From: Chondrilla cf. caribensis | Lineage: Eukaryota; Porifera; Demospongiae; Chondrillida; Chondrillidae | Assembly (NCBI GenBank): GCA_964020155.1 | Contig: OZ026549.1 | Span: 4,651,719 to 4,706,718, forward strand | Direction: 5' to 3' | Length of the DNA: 55,000 bases | Part shown: positions 10,407-30,711 of the stretch, in pieces | Layout of the letters: each line of letters begins with the position of its first letter | How positions within the stretch are numbered: position 1 is the first letter of the stretch | Program-made: the position numbers and the translations under genes | The notes under the pieces: generated by a model | Told to the model about the DNA's origin: nothing | The model's input: the letters and a program-made list of their open reading frames with translations, nothing else | Database searches by the model: none

Positions 10407-12242
10407 GCTGACATTGGAGATGATGTCACAACAGACGTGTAATAGACTTGTGTATCTAGGGGCACATATTACAATTGTGGTTAATGTGAATCAACTTCTT
10501 TATAACCGAGACATTGTCCACATCTTTATATCACCCTTATTGTATGTAATTTAATGCTATTTCTTTCTGATTTTAGATCGGAATATTATGTACCATTTTA
10601 TTACACCTTCGATGTGTCTTTAGCAGTTTTCAGCACTGTCATGTCAGAAGTTTTGCAATTGTTATTGACTTATTGTCAGGACATTTTTTCTTACTGCACT
10701 GTAGTACTTACTCTCTTTGAATTCGCAAGTTAAGAATCGCATGTGTGTATACATGGAAGCCATAATAATATTATTATACTGCATGTGTAGCAAATTGTAT
10801 TTCATCTGTTCTCCAATGTATACACCATTGTCACAAGCCTTAACCTCCATACATCCAGTACTGTATATAGATATAGTGGCGTTGAGACCCCTTGTCCTCC
10901 CTCATACACTGTATAATGCACACCCAATTACCACACTTATAAACCCTAAACATCCAATAAGACGTCTCTCCTCAATTGCAGCATTGTCATAACATACAAA
11001 ATACCATGCAAAAGCCTCTTCATTCGACACACCTTACATATATTCCCCCACCCATCTTGTATACCGTACATATATTCAGCCATTATATACAATCGAATAT
11101 AGGGATTTCGGACTGCAAAGTTTCCAACTGTTGGGAAAATCCTTTTGCATTCAGGAGCATTTAAAAATGCAGTCTGGTGAAGAGAGTTTTTCAGCTGAAG
11201 AACTCTCTTCACCAGACTGCATTTTTAAGCGCTCCTGAACCCGAAAGGATATTCCTATTATACAAGTTGCCTCACTTGTCACAAGCTAGCTGATCATGAC
11301 AATCAACAATTGCACTATAAATATTCCACAGTATCATACGAATTAAATATTTTATTATGTATAATATACTAATATTATATGCAAGTGGTTTGCATTCACA
11401 AAATTCAACGTACATATTAATGAAATACCTATAGATCTATTGATGCATCAAACACACCAGCCGGCATATACATATGTATATACTGTAATGAGGATGACAG
11501 CCACAAAATATTAAGCAGATTAACGTACATATGTACGTGAATAAAGTCACAACTGATCTACAATTCAATGTAACACATGGTGTAATATCCAGTTCAGAAA
11601 ACAAAGAGCAATTCAGAAAAAAACAAAAGCATGCAAGATTCGATTGAAAAAAAGAAAAAAAACATGAAATGTACACAACACAACAACAATCAATACATTC
11701 AATATGGTCCGAGAAAATGTGATCTATTCACATTTTCCTTCACATGCCAACAGGATGATAACGACAGAGACCAGCTACAAGTGGAGAGACATAGGTGAAA
11801 GTAACACCAGCACCTCTAGCACCCTTTCCCCTCATAACAGTTTGCTTTTGGTCTGATTCAGACATAAAAAGCTATTCCCAAGGGCGACAAAGTGAAAAGA
11901 GAAAAGTGGTGAAGCTGCATCTGTAGGACTTCTGAAAACTGAAAAAATAACAACAGCAAGGTACTTGATGAATGGAGACAGGGCTGGTCAGCTCAAGAGG
12001 ATTGAGCTATGGGGTGAACACATGAAAAGTGGCAACGGTAGAATCCATGGGATAGTATTCATTGATTACAAATTAAGCAGATTTGAGATGGAAATCAATC
12101 ATTTTAGACAACAAACCTCACATGTAGATTAGGAAAGGAGATCAGTTTCAGAGAGAATTGTGTGGAAATTCAGAACAGGAATGTGTAATCAAGGTATTGC
12201 AATCAACTTAAAGGTATTGTAATTAAGGTAACAAGCAGTAAC
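10407..12242. other. Intergenic region between HMG gene and longin gene
   Basis: Contains the 3' flanks of two convergent genes and the foldback element at 11139-11250. No open frame with recognisable content was found. Most of 11260-12240 is probably 3' UTR of the minus-strand longin gene. Confidence 0.5.
11139..11250. mobile_element. Foldback (long palindrome), MITE-like
   Basis: The arms AAAAATGCAGTCTGGTGAAG... (from 11163) and their exact reverse complement (ending 11226) pair over at least 26 bp. The pairing extends outward imperfectly to ATCCTTTTGCATTCAGGAGC / GCTCCTGAACCCGAAAGGAT. The centre is CAGCTG. No ORF is present. Either a foldback MITE or an inverted duplication. Confidence 0.7.
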
Positions 12243-15656
<3,414 letters not shown>

Positions 15657-15726
15657 AACCGTGACGAGCTCGCTCGAGCTGGACAGAACAAACCCTATAA
15701 TTACACCAGGGGGCGTGGCTGGCAAA
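15657..15726. promoter_or_regulatory. Compact divergent promoter, longin gene / POLR1D
   Basis: 70 bp separate the candidate longin start (15656, minus) and the POLR1D ATG (15727, plus). It contains a GC-box-like GGGGGCGTGG and the repeat GAGCTCGCTCGAGCT. Shared regulation is inferred. Confidence 0.5.
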
Positions 15727-18700
15727 ATGTCGCAGAAGAAACGTTTGCAGATTGTAAGTATAATAGGATGATAGCAATGTCAACAGGTCCGTCTCAATTG
15801 ATGTGCCCACAATAGGTTCATTCTGTTATCCGTTTCAATTACCTACAACTCAATACCCCAGTATATGAGGTAGTATTTGAGCTTACTAAGGGATTCTTGT
15901 AAAATCTGTGGAGTTGTATTGAATGCTGCAACCATATGCTGTAACTGATCCAGTTTTATATTAATTGTCATTGTAACCGTGTCAGTGAAATGTTTCATTC
16001 GTGAGACGAACACCGAGAAAGCACGTTTTGTTTGTGAAAGAGCTTCGCGTGCTGCCAGCCTGAGTTTGTATGTTCAATTTATCATTGAGTTCAAAGTAGA
16101 GCCGAATTAACATCCTCTCTCCTCCCTATACCCTTCCAGGTCCCTGTGGAAGGTTGTGATGACGATACGTGTGCGACGTTTGTTATGGTAGGAGAGAGCC
16201 ACACTCTTGGAAATGCACTCAGATACGTCATATCAAAGAAGTGAGTGTGGCGTTGTTGCATTGATAGTCTAATTTATGCATGTGTATGTGACATTATTAT
16301 GTCTGGGTGATGTTTAGCTATGGTCTATAGAATCTGCACAAATGCAACTGATAGAGTTGTTGTTAGTAAAGCTGGTAGTTGTTTATTTACATTTCACCAC
16401 TTTAGGTGTACTCAGGTGACTGTTGCTTGTTGAATGTAGTCCCACAATGCATGAACATATTTTTGTTTTAACACCTCTATCGTCCACTGCTGGTATTGTA
16501 TTCATTATATTGTTTGTGACATTCGTTCTACTCGATTGCATGCAAAACTTGACTTGGAACTTCACGTACAATTAATAATTTAATTTTAATTGATTCAATA
16601 ACAGATTATCGGCTAGAAAACATAAAACAAAATAATCCATCTATTGTGCTAAACTAGTGTCATCAAACTATCAATCTATCTGTGTCATGCAAATTATGTT
16701 ACAAGTGTTCATTTTCTTTGCAATCCGTCGTTCTGTTGAGTTGTGATGTCTCCTTCACCAAAGATGTCATCCAGAAGGCTGTATATCTCCCCTCTGTGTG
16801 TTGGTAGGTTCAGTTTGGCTATGTTATACTTGCTCTTACTGAACAGGGTTTCAATGGGACTCTCCAACTCATGAGAAGTGTCACTAGTGGTTGCTGTTGT
16901 GGCAGAAGTTTGTCTCTCTGGTGTGTGGGGTTGCTGAGAGATCTCTGTTTGCGCACTGAACTGTAGCAAGTCGCCCTCTTGTGGGCCGATTTCACATGAT
17001 TTCACTTCTTGCAGGCAGTTTGGAGTGTTGTCACTTTGTAGACAACGCAGCGGAAAGGCAGTCTTTCCTCCTTTTGAAGGAGAGATGCATCTTCTCTTTG
17101 GTAGTCTCTGCCCCGGTATTGCTATGGAGATTATCTGTGCTTCCTCTCTCCAACAGTCATTGTCTTCAGGTTCGAATTTTTTCTTTCGGGATGGTACTGA
17201 ACCAGTTTTACCCCTGAAGTGCCATCCCCCGTCTTGGGTGTCCCACCCTCCAGTCTCCTTCATGTCTTCCTCATCTTCCAGCCCTTCTTCGCTGTCGGCC
17301 ACATATCCGAGGTCTGTTTCTTCTCGTGTAGGCATTGTGACAGAGAATCCTCCTTGAACATAGTCTTCTTCCTTCTTGCTCTCCAAACTTGTTATGTCGT
17401 CCTCTTCATTGTATGACTTGTCGAAATTGGAGTCGTACATGTCAGAAAAGTTTAGTTTTCTGCTCATTAGTAGAGCTTTTCCCATTCTGGGGGTGGTCTG
17501 TAGATCGTCTTGTACTGACCAGCTGTCATCGCTGGACACTTTTCTCTTCCAGGACAGCGTTCTGGCTGCACATCTGAAGTACGTCTTCGACGAGTCTAAG
17601 TGTGTGGGGATTGAAGGGAGACCACTCAATCAAAGAACTAGACACTCGGTGCATTGGTTGACTTGGTTATAGTAGATTTCCTGCCTTTGGCTATTAGTTA
17701 CCTACTGTGTGTCTGTGGGTATCCTGTAAGGTGACTTTTACAGTTAGATGGCTACATTAGTCAACTCATTTGGTCAAAATATTGTCACTGGATTTAGGGA
17801 GACACACTGGTACTGGGTTTAGGGAGATACACTGGTACTGGGCCAAGGTAGGCACAACTGGTAACTAAGTCAAGGTAGGCACACTGGTACTGAGGCAAGG
17901 GAGACGCACTGGTACTGGGTTTAGGGAGACACACTGGTATACTGGGGCAAGGGAGACACACTGGTACTGGGGCAAGGGAGACACACTGGTACTGAGGCAA
18001 GGGAGACACACTGGTATACTGGGGCAAGGTAGGCACAACTGGTAACTAAGTCAAGGTAGGCACACTGGTACACGGGTTCTGGGCCTAGGAAGGTTTCCAC
18101 AGTGTAATTAATGATCGGTGGTGATTTGTGCATGGATTGAAGCTTAGAATCCAAAGATATATCCTACAGTGGGTCCACTCAACACAATACTTCATTTTCT
18201 CAGGAGTGGAGATTTACCAATAAACAGAAGGGATTTGGTCTGAATCTATATCAGGAGGTCAGACACAGAACACTAGCTAGAAACTTTGTATTTAAGGCAT
18301 ATCCTAGAAGGCAAGTTGGGGTCTTCCATGGTTGTTGTACCCACATTAACCTAAATAGTTTCATCTCATGCGTTCAAAAACAACCAGTGCATTTTTACAG
18401 CTTTGTAGCCATATGAATCTCACCTTCACAAGAGCTGCTGTCACTGTCTTCTCTTGGGTCTTCCTCTTCAAAGATTTTGCTGTACTGTTTTCGTGCTTCC
18501 CTCCATAGTTTTCTTCTTCTGGTCCTTGTGGTTGTTGTTGGTCTTGAATCCTGCCCAGTTTGAACTGTTTGAGACATTCTAGGAACTTTTGAATGCAACA
18601 GCGAGAGTAGTCGAGCCAAAGGAGATCCTCACAAAATGTTATGATTAGAAACAGCCTTGTTGTCATAGGAAATATGCAGACCAATCAAAATTAATATGTA

Positions 18701-18996
18701 ATTAAATTTGATTTGAATTTCTGACACTTTCATTGGTTATTTCGAAAATAACTGTTTATTGTATTCCATTGGCCTGATTACATGATTACATTGAAATTGA
18801 ATTCCAGCAATATAGTTGCTCATTTGTTTTGAATGGAATTTATTGATGGTTTCTTCTTGTATCACCTAGCATGACTGCCATGTGATTGATTCATCCTTCT
18901 CTTCCAGCCCAGATGTAACTTTCTGTGCTTATAGTGTCCCTCACCCATCAGAAAGGAAGATAAATATCAGGATTCAGACTGTAGGTTAGTTGTCTA

Positions 18997-19037
<41 letters not shown>

Positions 19038-19838
19038 GTGTGTATTTGTATTGTTGCTTCTGAAGTCATGAGACACAGAACACAAGCTGGGATCACCCAA
19101 GAGGTATGCGCCAGTTGAAACAGCTCAAAGTCCTTAAATTCTCTACTGTGTGTTTGTGTGTATGTGTGTGTTTACAAATGTACATATGTGTACATGCTTG
19201 TTTATGTGCTTGTGTATGTGTGTACATACTTACGTACATGATTTTTGGTCCTCGTTGTTCCATGGTTGCACATTTCCACTTCCAGCTGGAATATCAGCCA
19301 TGGACGTTCTAAGACGAGGACTAGAAGACCTACAGACAATGTGTGACCACATGCTGGACACCTTCCAGGTGAATGCCCTACTATGCATTCTCCTCAGTAA
19401 CATCCTCTCCTTCGTATGCAGATCCTCATACTTGGGAAACTCCTAGACCATAGGTGTATGGACTGAATCGTGTTTTTGGCTAGATAATCCACTCAGTGTA
19501 TCCAATGAACCTAGATTGTGGTGGTCATTGTGGTTGAACTCATGATGGGCATTTGTTGGGTCTTTGTCACAACAGTTGTTGTATCTGCACTTATGTAGTG
19601 CAGTTGGTCCAGTCTGGTGTGATCAGAGTGGTATAGTGCATTACAAGTAGTGGATTAAGATCTACTGACTTTGGTATTGTGCATGTCGTGTGTCAGGTGG
19701 AGCTCTTCTCATAACATTACCTGGACTGTTCACGTGTGTTTGTGCTTGCTTGGTACGCAGAATAAACTTGGTGAATTCAAAGAACACTTTCCTGATGGAG
19801 CTAGAACGAGTGAAATTCCAGGAGAAATGGACAGCTAG
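15727..19838 (+). CDS. POLR1D: RNA polymerase I/III subunit RPAC2 (AC19)
   Basis: Exons 15727-15753, 16140-16240, 18908-18984, 19286-19368 and 19761-19838 close in phase and encode 121 aa, the usual size of this small subunit. RPAC2 pairs with RPAC1 (POLR1C) in the assembly platform of RNA polymerases I and III, like the bacterial alpha dimer. Diagnostic stretches: TFVMVGESHTLGNALRYVIS in exon 2, PDVTFCAYSVPHPSERKINI and RIQT in exon 3, MDVLRRGLEDLQTMCDHMLD in exon 4. Exon 1 encodes only nine residues (MSQKKRLQI) before GTAAGT. Intron 2 (16241-18907) is much longer than the others and hosts a complete gene on the opposite strand plus a minisatellite. Confidence 0.95.
16709..18577 (-). CDS. 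Nested gene in POLR1D intron 2: disordered acidic protein, family unknown
   Basis: Two exons, 18424-18577 and 16709-17595, joined in phase 1 (donor GAAG|GTGAGA, acceptor CTTAG), give about 346 aa. The N-terminus is basic (TRTRRRKLWREARKQYSKIF), then an acidic Ser-rich stretch. Later come MGKALLMSRKLNFSDMYDSN, an acidic middle (EEGLEDEEDMKE), a basic patch SRKKKF and an ending SKYNIAKLNLP...YSLLDDIFGEG. Low complexity and the mix of charge suggest an intrinsically disordered, probably nuclear protein. SP and TP sites (CISPSK, TTPRM, HTPER) could be phosphorylated by proline-directed kinases. I do not recognise the family. Antisense frames across it are shadows. Confidence 0.7.
17794..18085. 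repeat. Minisatellite, unit about 20-25 bp
   Basis: Repeated GGAGACACACTGGTACTGGG with variants (GTTTAGG, GCAAGG, AACTAAGTCAAGG spacers). About 12 units between exon 2 and exon 1 of the nested gene. Confidence 0.9.
18999..19035. repeat. Short (GT)n tract, POLR1D intron 3
   Basis: About 36 bp of GT beginning 15 bp after the exon 3 donor GTTAGT. Confidence 0.9.
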
Positions 19839-20022
19839 TTAGAGATTCAACATATACATACGTACATCTCTGTTTTTTACTGTGGTGTTTTTATCCTCAA
19901 AATAATAATGGGTAATTGATATTCGTTTCAATATCCGGAGTTGATAATGATATTCATGATTGGTACACGGAATTGGAATTCTTGGAAGAGGCAGGAAGGG
20001 TTTGTCCTCGTTTTAGAAGACG

Positions 20023-23000
20023 ATGGATATCCTTTTCGCTCATCTTTTAGCCGATATGGTCAGAGAAGCGGCCGTCCAACAGCCACCCGACAACCTTTTC
20101 GTTCTACCAGAAGGTCTTATGGCGTGGAAGAGGCTCTTCAAATTGCTTCAAGATGAACACGAGGTGGTGAGCATGGAGATATCAGACTCTCGCCAGCAGA
20201 CCTCCAGGGAAGTTCGCCCCCATTTCGTTAGAATGGCCCGAAACTTCGAAGATAAAGGCATACCCTTCATTCGTGTCCCCATTACGCCCGGCTGTACACA
20301 CAGGGAGGTAAGTAAAAGCGCTCAATTGATCGAATCAATACTTCAAATTCATTTTCAACACACTGTTAAATTTCATTATTTTAGTTAAGCGAAGGCCATG
20401 GAAGTTAGTTTTCTGTTCGAATTTCATTTTAGAGGGAGCATGGTTGATATACACATGTCCAGGTCAAATGTCAGAGAATGTCTTGTATTTGCTGTGAATG
20501 CACAAGTAGATATGGACGTCTAGATCTATTTGAGACCATAGAAGACAATATCACAGTATTACTGTAGTACAGACTAACTATACGTAGATACTCGAAACCC
20601 ATGAAGTACGTGTATATAAAGACCTGATTCCTAGGAGCTAGTCCAAGCTACTTGTCATATTTTGAAGAAAAACAGCTTAAGCACTTGCAGCTACACACCA
20701 GACAAGGCTAGCCTTACTGTGATGTGGAATCTGCTGGTCATTTTGCTATTTCAAGTCTACATACACACAACATGTATAAGCAATGTGGAAGGGCTGTATG
20801 ATACATGGATCTTGATGTAATTCTAACTATTTCTAATTCTGTAGTTGAGGGCTGATCTCGGAGGGATCGAATACTCCCCAACAATCTTGAATCTGTCCTT
20901 TCTCGAAGAAGGCAAGATGACCATGCAGAAGTTTGAAGGATATCAAGAAATTGTCCAGGCCTTCAACTCAGGCCGCTATAGAAGAACCGTCGAGGATTGG
21001 GCGGAGAAGAAGGTCAAACGGAAGATTGCAGAAAAGATGGCCGAAGAACTTGCAACTGGTCTGGCTGGTGCAATGGCTGGAGCTGCCAAGGAAAGGGAGG
21101 AGCGGCTTAGAAGAGAGTACGAGGAGAAGCTGAGGAAGCAGCGCGAGGAGTTGAAGGCCAAGGAGGAATTGGCGCAGAAGGAACGTGAAAAGAGAGAGCA
21201 AGAAGAAAAACTGAGGCGCGAGGAAGAAGAGAGACGTGTGTTTGCCGAAGGAAAGAGTCGTGTTGAAGAAAAAAGGAGGAGAGAAGCTGAACTCAGAGAG
21301 AAACGTGCTGAGCTTCTTCCAAAACTGAAGTCGATGAAGCTCAACGACGTCCCCACCCGGGAGATAAAGCAAATGATGACTGAAATGGGGATCAGCGTTG
21401 TCGGTTTGCTCAATCGGGATGACTTCCTGGAAAGGCTGTTTGGAGAGTTTCCCGAGTTGAGAAACAGCGGTGAGAAAAGCAGATATTGGAGCAGTAGCAG
21501 TGGTAATTATTCCGACAGCGATTTGGTTTTTGGAGAGTCAGTGGTGGATCGAATCAACAATGCGAAACTGGAGAGCCTGCCATTTGGTGAACTGAAGCAG
21601 TTACTGATCGATGCTGGGTACGACCCCACCACTTACGGGAGCAATGATGAAATGAGACGTGCTCTGAGACGCTATGCAAATGAGGCTAAACATGGGAGCA
21701 AAATCAGAGGAGATTCTACGGAGACTGAGGAACGATACATGGCGGTGAAGTTGGAGAGAGATGCCCTGGAGAGGAGGGTGGGAGAAAAGGATGCGGAGAT
21801 ACAGAAGCTCATGAAGAGGGTGGACCAGCTTAAGTCTGACCTGGATGTCGAGAAGAGAAGAACCAACCAGCAGCCTCAGCCTAGGGACCCACTCAAATTC
21901 ACAGATCGGATGAGGGTGAGTGTACAGATTAACACCCTGTACTTCTTCACGGCCACATCCCAGGTATCTGGTCCTCAGTAAACAATGAAATGTAAACTAC
22001 ACATGTACAATTCCAATCATTCGTGCCATGTAAGTGCTTCGTATTTGGTTTGTATACATTCCGTATCTCTGCACAATTTACAGTGTGTATGGTATTGTCT
22101 AGAGAAAGGAGTTTTCAAATAGAGTGTACAGTGAAAAAATTCTCGTTAATCCAATCTGCGACAACTTCCCAGTACCAGTGTAAATTACAATCAATGATGT
22201 ATGTCAAATTAATCTGCCAAATTTCTCAATCCACCATATTTTCAAGAACAAATCACAACGTATGAACAAGTATCCACTGTATTGTATGTATTATATTGTT
22301 GTAATACATGTGTGGTAGTGTGTACAGTGGTGTAATTCGGCATTACCTCTGGCCTACCTCACATGCAGACCAAAACAGGCGATGACGTGCGTCCCAAGGA
22401 CAGAGTGCAGCAACTGGAAGCCGAGAGGTTGCGGATCCAGCAAGACCTCTTCAACATGCGCATCTTGTACAGCACTACACTGGATGACTACAATATTGTA
22501 TGTTACACGTGACTATTGTGTGTGTGAGCTTAGCGTCCATGGTAGACTTTGCAGCCTTACTATGCCATGTGTGTATGTGCAGCACTTTGTTTTTGTGTAT
22601 CTTTTGTGTACAATTTTGGAATACGAGTGGAATACCACATGTGCTGTGTGAACGGACTATAAGGCCATTTGTACACGAAGTATATATGTGTACTTAATGT
22701 TTCAGTATGGTTGAAATCTCCTCTCGCTTCCCCCTTTCCTCTCTCTCTTAGATTGATCTGGTTAGTCAGGGAGATGACGGAGTTGTTCTCAAAGTGAAGT
22801 GCACCAGGGAGCAGCTCACAGACCGTGACAAGGTGTATGCCTTGAAGGTCCTGACCAACTACCACACCACAATGACCATGTCCAGAGTAAGTTAGGAAGT
22901 GAACTGTTTCAGGACTGTTTGGGTTCATTTTTGTATAGTGTCTACTGGAAGTTGTTCACTAGCGAGTTGTAGTGTCTACTGGAGATTGTCCACCAGATGG

Positions 23001-25012
23001 TTGTAGTGTCTACTCGAGGTTATCCACCAGATGGTTGTAGTGTGCCTACCAGAGTTTGTTCATTGTAATTGGTTCTTGCACCCCTCCACAGGCCCGCGAT
23101 GCATTCAAAACCGAGTATGAGGTGTTATGCAAGCTCCCTCTACATGACAACATAATCAAACTTCATGCTTTCTTCTTTGACCGGTTTAATCCCAAGATTC
23201 ATCCTGCCATCATGGAGCAGCCGGGATCCCGCTCGGTTTCTCTCTTCCTCATCATGGAGCTTCATCCCACCTCCATGGACAAGGTGATGGAGGAACGCTA
23301 CAGGCAGAGGGGCCCCAAGGTGTGTGGTGCAGACAACAAACATGCAGACAGACACGCAGTGTAACACTCCTGTACAGCGTACAAACTCACTGTGCATGTG
23401 CCTGTGTTTGAGTGGATGAGACCTACGTACACACATGCATGCTGTTATTCCACATTCAACTGTACACATGCTTACTTGTTTATGCAGTGAATTCTTGTTA
23501 ATCTGCCACCGTTTTACCAACCTAGCCATTTTATCCATCGTATGTAATTTCCAAATGCCAATGTATTGTATATATAGTAGTGAATAGCCAGGTAATCCAA
23601 CAATATTTAGTTAATATACCATATTTTTCAAAGTGAATTGTGACAGATAAGTGATTTTTAATTGAAGATAATTTTTAGTTCAATTCATTGTACAGACATT
23701 ACACACTCACTTGTGGCATGCATGTGTAGTATGTAGCAACTGTAGTAAATAATGGCTATATCAGTCCATACTGTGTGTACATACATACGTACATACATAC
23801 CAGTGTACTGGTATTACAATAGGTAGAATTAGTTACAATTAACTTCCTTATTTGGTTCCATTTGTGTTGCAGAAAGAGGATGTGCTGAACTGGTTTACTC
23901 AGTTGGTGAATGCCCTGAACTTCCTCAACGACCACTGTGTGGTGCATCGCGATATGAAGCTTGACAACATGCTCCTGGCCGCCAACAACGTGCTGAAAAT
24001 AGCCGACTTTGGGACCGCAGTGCAACTGGAAAGAGACATGAGCATACCGTTTTTTCAAGGTCTGTACATGTTACAGAAAAAAAATGCTGTTGTGGACAGA
24101 GGACGCCTGTGTGTAGTCCACATGCATGTACACTCACATTTAGTGAACATGTATGCTGAATCTACCATATAATGGAAAATATTGGCGGAACTATTGGGTG
24201 AAATTCTAAAAAAATTCACATTTGACAGTTTCCATTTTGGTGATTTGGCAGTTGTTATGATCGCATTCATTACCATTTGGAGGTTACGATCAGTGGTTGT
24301 GTGTGAGGAATCGAATATTCTGAATGAATTGGTCACCTAATATTGAAAAGAATTGATTGTGTAACATTTTGACAGATACTAATAAGCTCTTCAAATCACC
24401 AATACAGTGAATTCTTGTTAATCTGCCAAACCTTTTAATCCGCCACAATTTTTCAGTACCAATATAATGTACAAGTACCAATGAATATCCAGTTAATCCG
24501 CCAAACTCGTTAATCCACCATATTCCTGGATAACGAATTGTGGTGGATTAACAAGTATTCACTGTATAAATAATTTATACATTAATATCTCCCGCTATAT
24601 GGTATAGCATGATATCATTATGTATGTATAATAGTACATGTGTCCATATGTTCTATTCCTAGGTATGCAAATTCCTGGTAACAACTTACATCAGAGCCCA
24701 GAAATCCTCAACGCCAGACCTGGGGCAAATCGATATCTATACTATGACAAGTACTCAGTCTGGGTAGCCGGTACGTTGGCGTTTGAATTAGCAGGTCACC
24801 AGAACCCCTTCCTGTCTGGGCAGTTGGACCAGCGCGGCTATAGCAGTGCCGAGCTCCCTCGACTGGCCTACACATCATGCCGCGATCAGATGCAAGCCGT
24901 CAAGCTCCCCGACAGATTCACTGCTCTCGTTCACCAAATGCTGGAGTTTGACCGAGAAAGGAGGATGAAAATCAGCGATGTCTACTGGGAAATGCAGGCA
25001 ATTACTCTTTAA
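20023..25012 (+). CDS. PINK1-like Ser/Thr kinase with coiled coils and two SAP-like repeats
   Basis: Exons 20023-20307, 20845-21915, 22369-22497, 22752-22886, 23092-23319, 23873-24059 and 24663-25012 join in phase and give 794 aa. Residues 1-175 are a globular region I do not recognise (VRPHFVRMARNFEDKGIPFI). About 178-245 is a highly charged coiled coil (EERLRREYEEKLRKQREEL). Two SAP/ARMET-C-like helical repeats follow: about 253-297 (REIKQMMTEMGISVVGLLNR) and about 332-370 (FGELKQLLIDAGYDPTTYGS). A second coiled coil spans about 391-435. The kinase domain (about 496-780) has QGDDGVVLKVK, YALKVL (Lys), KTEYEVLCKLPLHDNIIKLH, HRDMKLDN, DFGTA and SPEILNARPG, so it should be active. The late part (VWVAGTLAFELAGHQNPF) resembles PINK1. 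No mitochondrial leader or transmembrane helix is visible, so it is not an orthologue by architecture. Confidence 0.85.
22127..22281. mobile_element. MITE family A, copy 1 (kinase intron 2)
   Basis: Starts TACAGTGAAAAAATTCTCGT and ends ACAAGTATCCACTGTA, with TA at both ends. The interior shares CCCAGTACCAGTGTA and TTAATCTGCCAAAT with the other copies. Confidence 0.75.
22939..23065. repeat. Minisatellite, 34 bp unit, about 3.5 copies
   Basis: Units begin TGTCTACTGGAAGTTGTTCA and variants TGTCTACTGGAGATTGTCCA and TGTCTACTCGAGGTTATCCA, each ending GTTGTAG. It ends just before the exon 5 acceptor of the kinase gene. Confidence 0.9.
23485..23645. mobile_element. MITE family A, copy 2, diverged (kinase intron 5)
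   Basis: Begins CAGTGAATTCTTGTTAATCT, matching copy 3. Its interior and right end have decayed (AAAGTGAATTGTGACAG). Confidence 0.6.
24403..24566. mobile_element. MITE family A, copy 3, intact (kinase intron 6)
   Basis: Left end TACAGTGAATTCTTGTTAAT and right end ATTAACAAGTATTCACTGTA are inverted repeats of about 25 bp with TA at both edges. The 164 bp element has no ORF. Confidence 0.85.
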
Positions 25013-25690
25013 AAAACTTTTCATTTGACATCAGTACCACTCTTTGTACTTTTCCATATCAATACATTTGTACATATAGCATAAAGATTTGGGTTACTTT
25101 TTGCATGGATGGATATTATTTTCCGAGAAAATCCATGTTAATACATTAACGTTACTAGTGATTTTTGAATTCATCGTGTTGCTTTGACACAGTCACTGTA
25201 CTTGTCTTTAAATAACATTATAAGCTTTACTACACTTATTGTATCACTTTTTGGTTATAAGTCTATTATTGTTTGCAAATTAAAGTCACATGTATTCTCA
25301 AAATGGAAACTAAGGATACGAGTTTGTAAAAATGTGAATTGGAATGGGAATAAACTAAATCAAAATGATTAATATTAATGCTATGTACCTGAATAAGCCT
25401 TCTGTTTGCAGCTTATTTTCTAATTGCTAATATTCAATATAATATTATTCCCTTATTCTTATGAAGAATATATATATATATATGTGTTTTTATGATAGAC
25501 ATTCTATTTAAAGTTAGAGATTAAGATTCTATACCAATAAATCAAATTTAAACTTCTGAGAGGTGTCCCCCCTCTTTGAATCCATTTAATTCTATTCAGA
25601 TGTTTAAAAGTGTCCCATGTTACATTTGTAGAGAGGAATTTGATACACTTCTTCCTTTATTCAGAGCTGTTGCCAATGTATTGAAACAAA
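25013..25690. other. Intergenic region, kinase to NFYC
   Basis: AT-rich, with a short (AT)n run near 25470. No gene or RNA seen; it holds the 3' flank of the kinase gene and the NFYC promoter. Confidence 0.5.

Positions 25691-30711
<5,021 letters not shown>

Noticed and set aside
16981..17672. Plus-strand frames across the nested gene
   Set aside because: They are antisense to an 887-bp coding exon with proper splice phase and have no family resemblance.
20968..21413. Minus-strand Ser/Phe-rich frames opposite the kinase coiled coil
   Set aside because: Complement of a Glu/Lys/Arg-rich coding stretch; no splice signals or homology.
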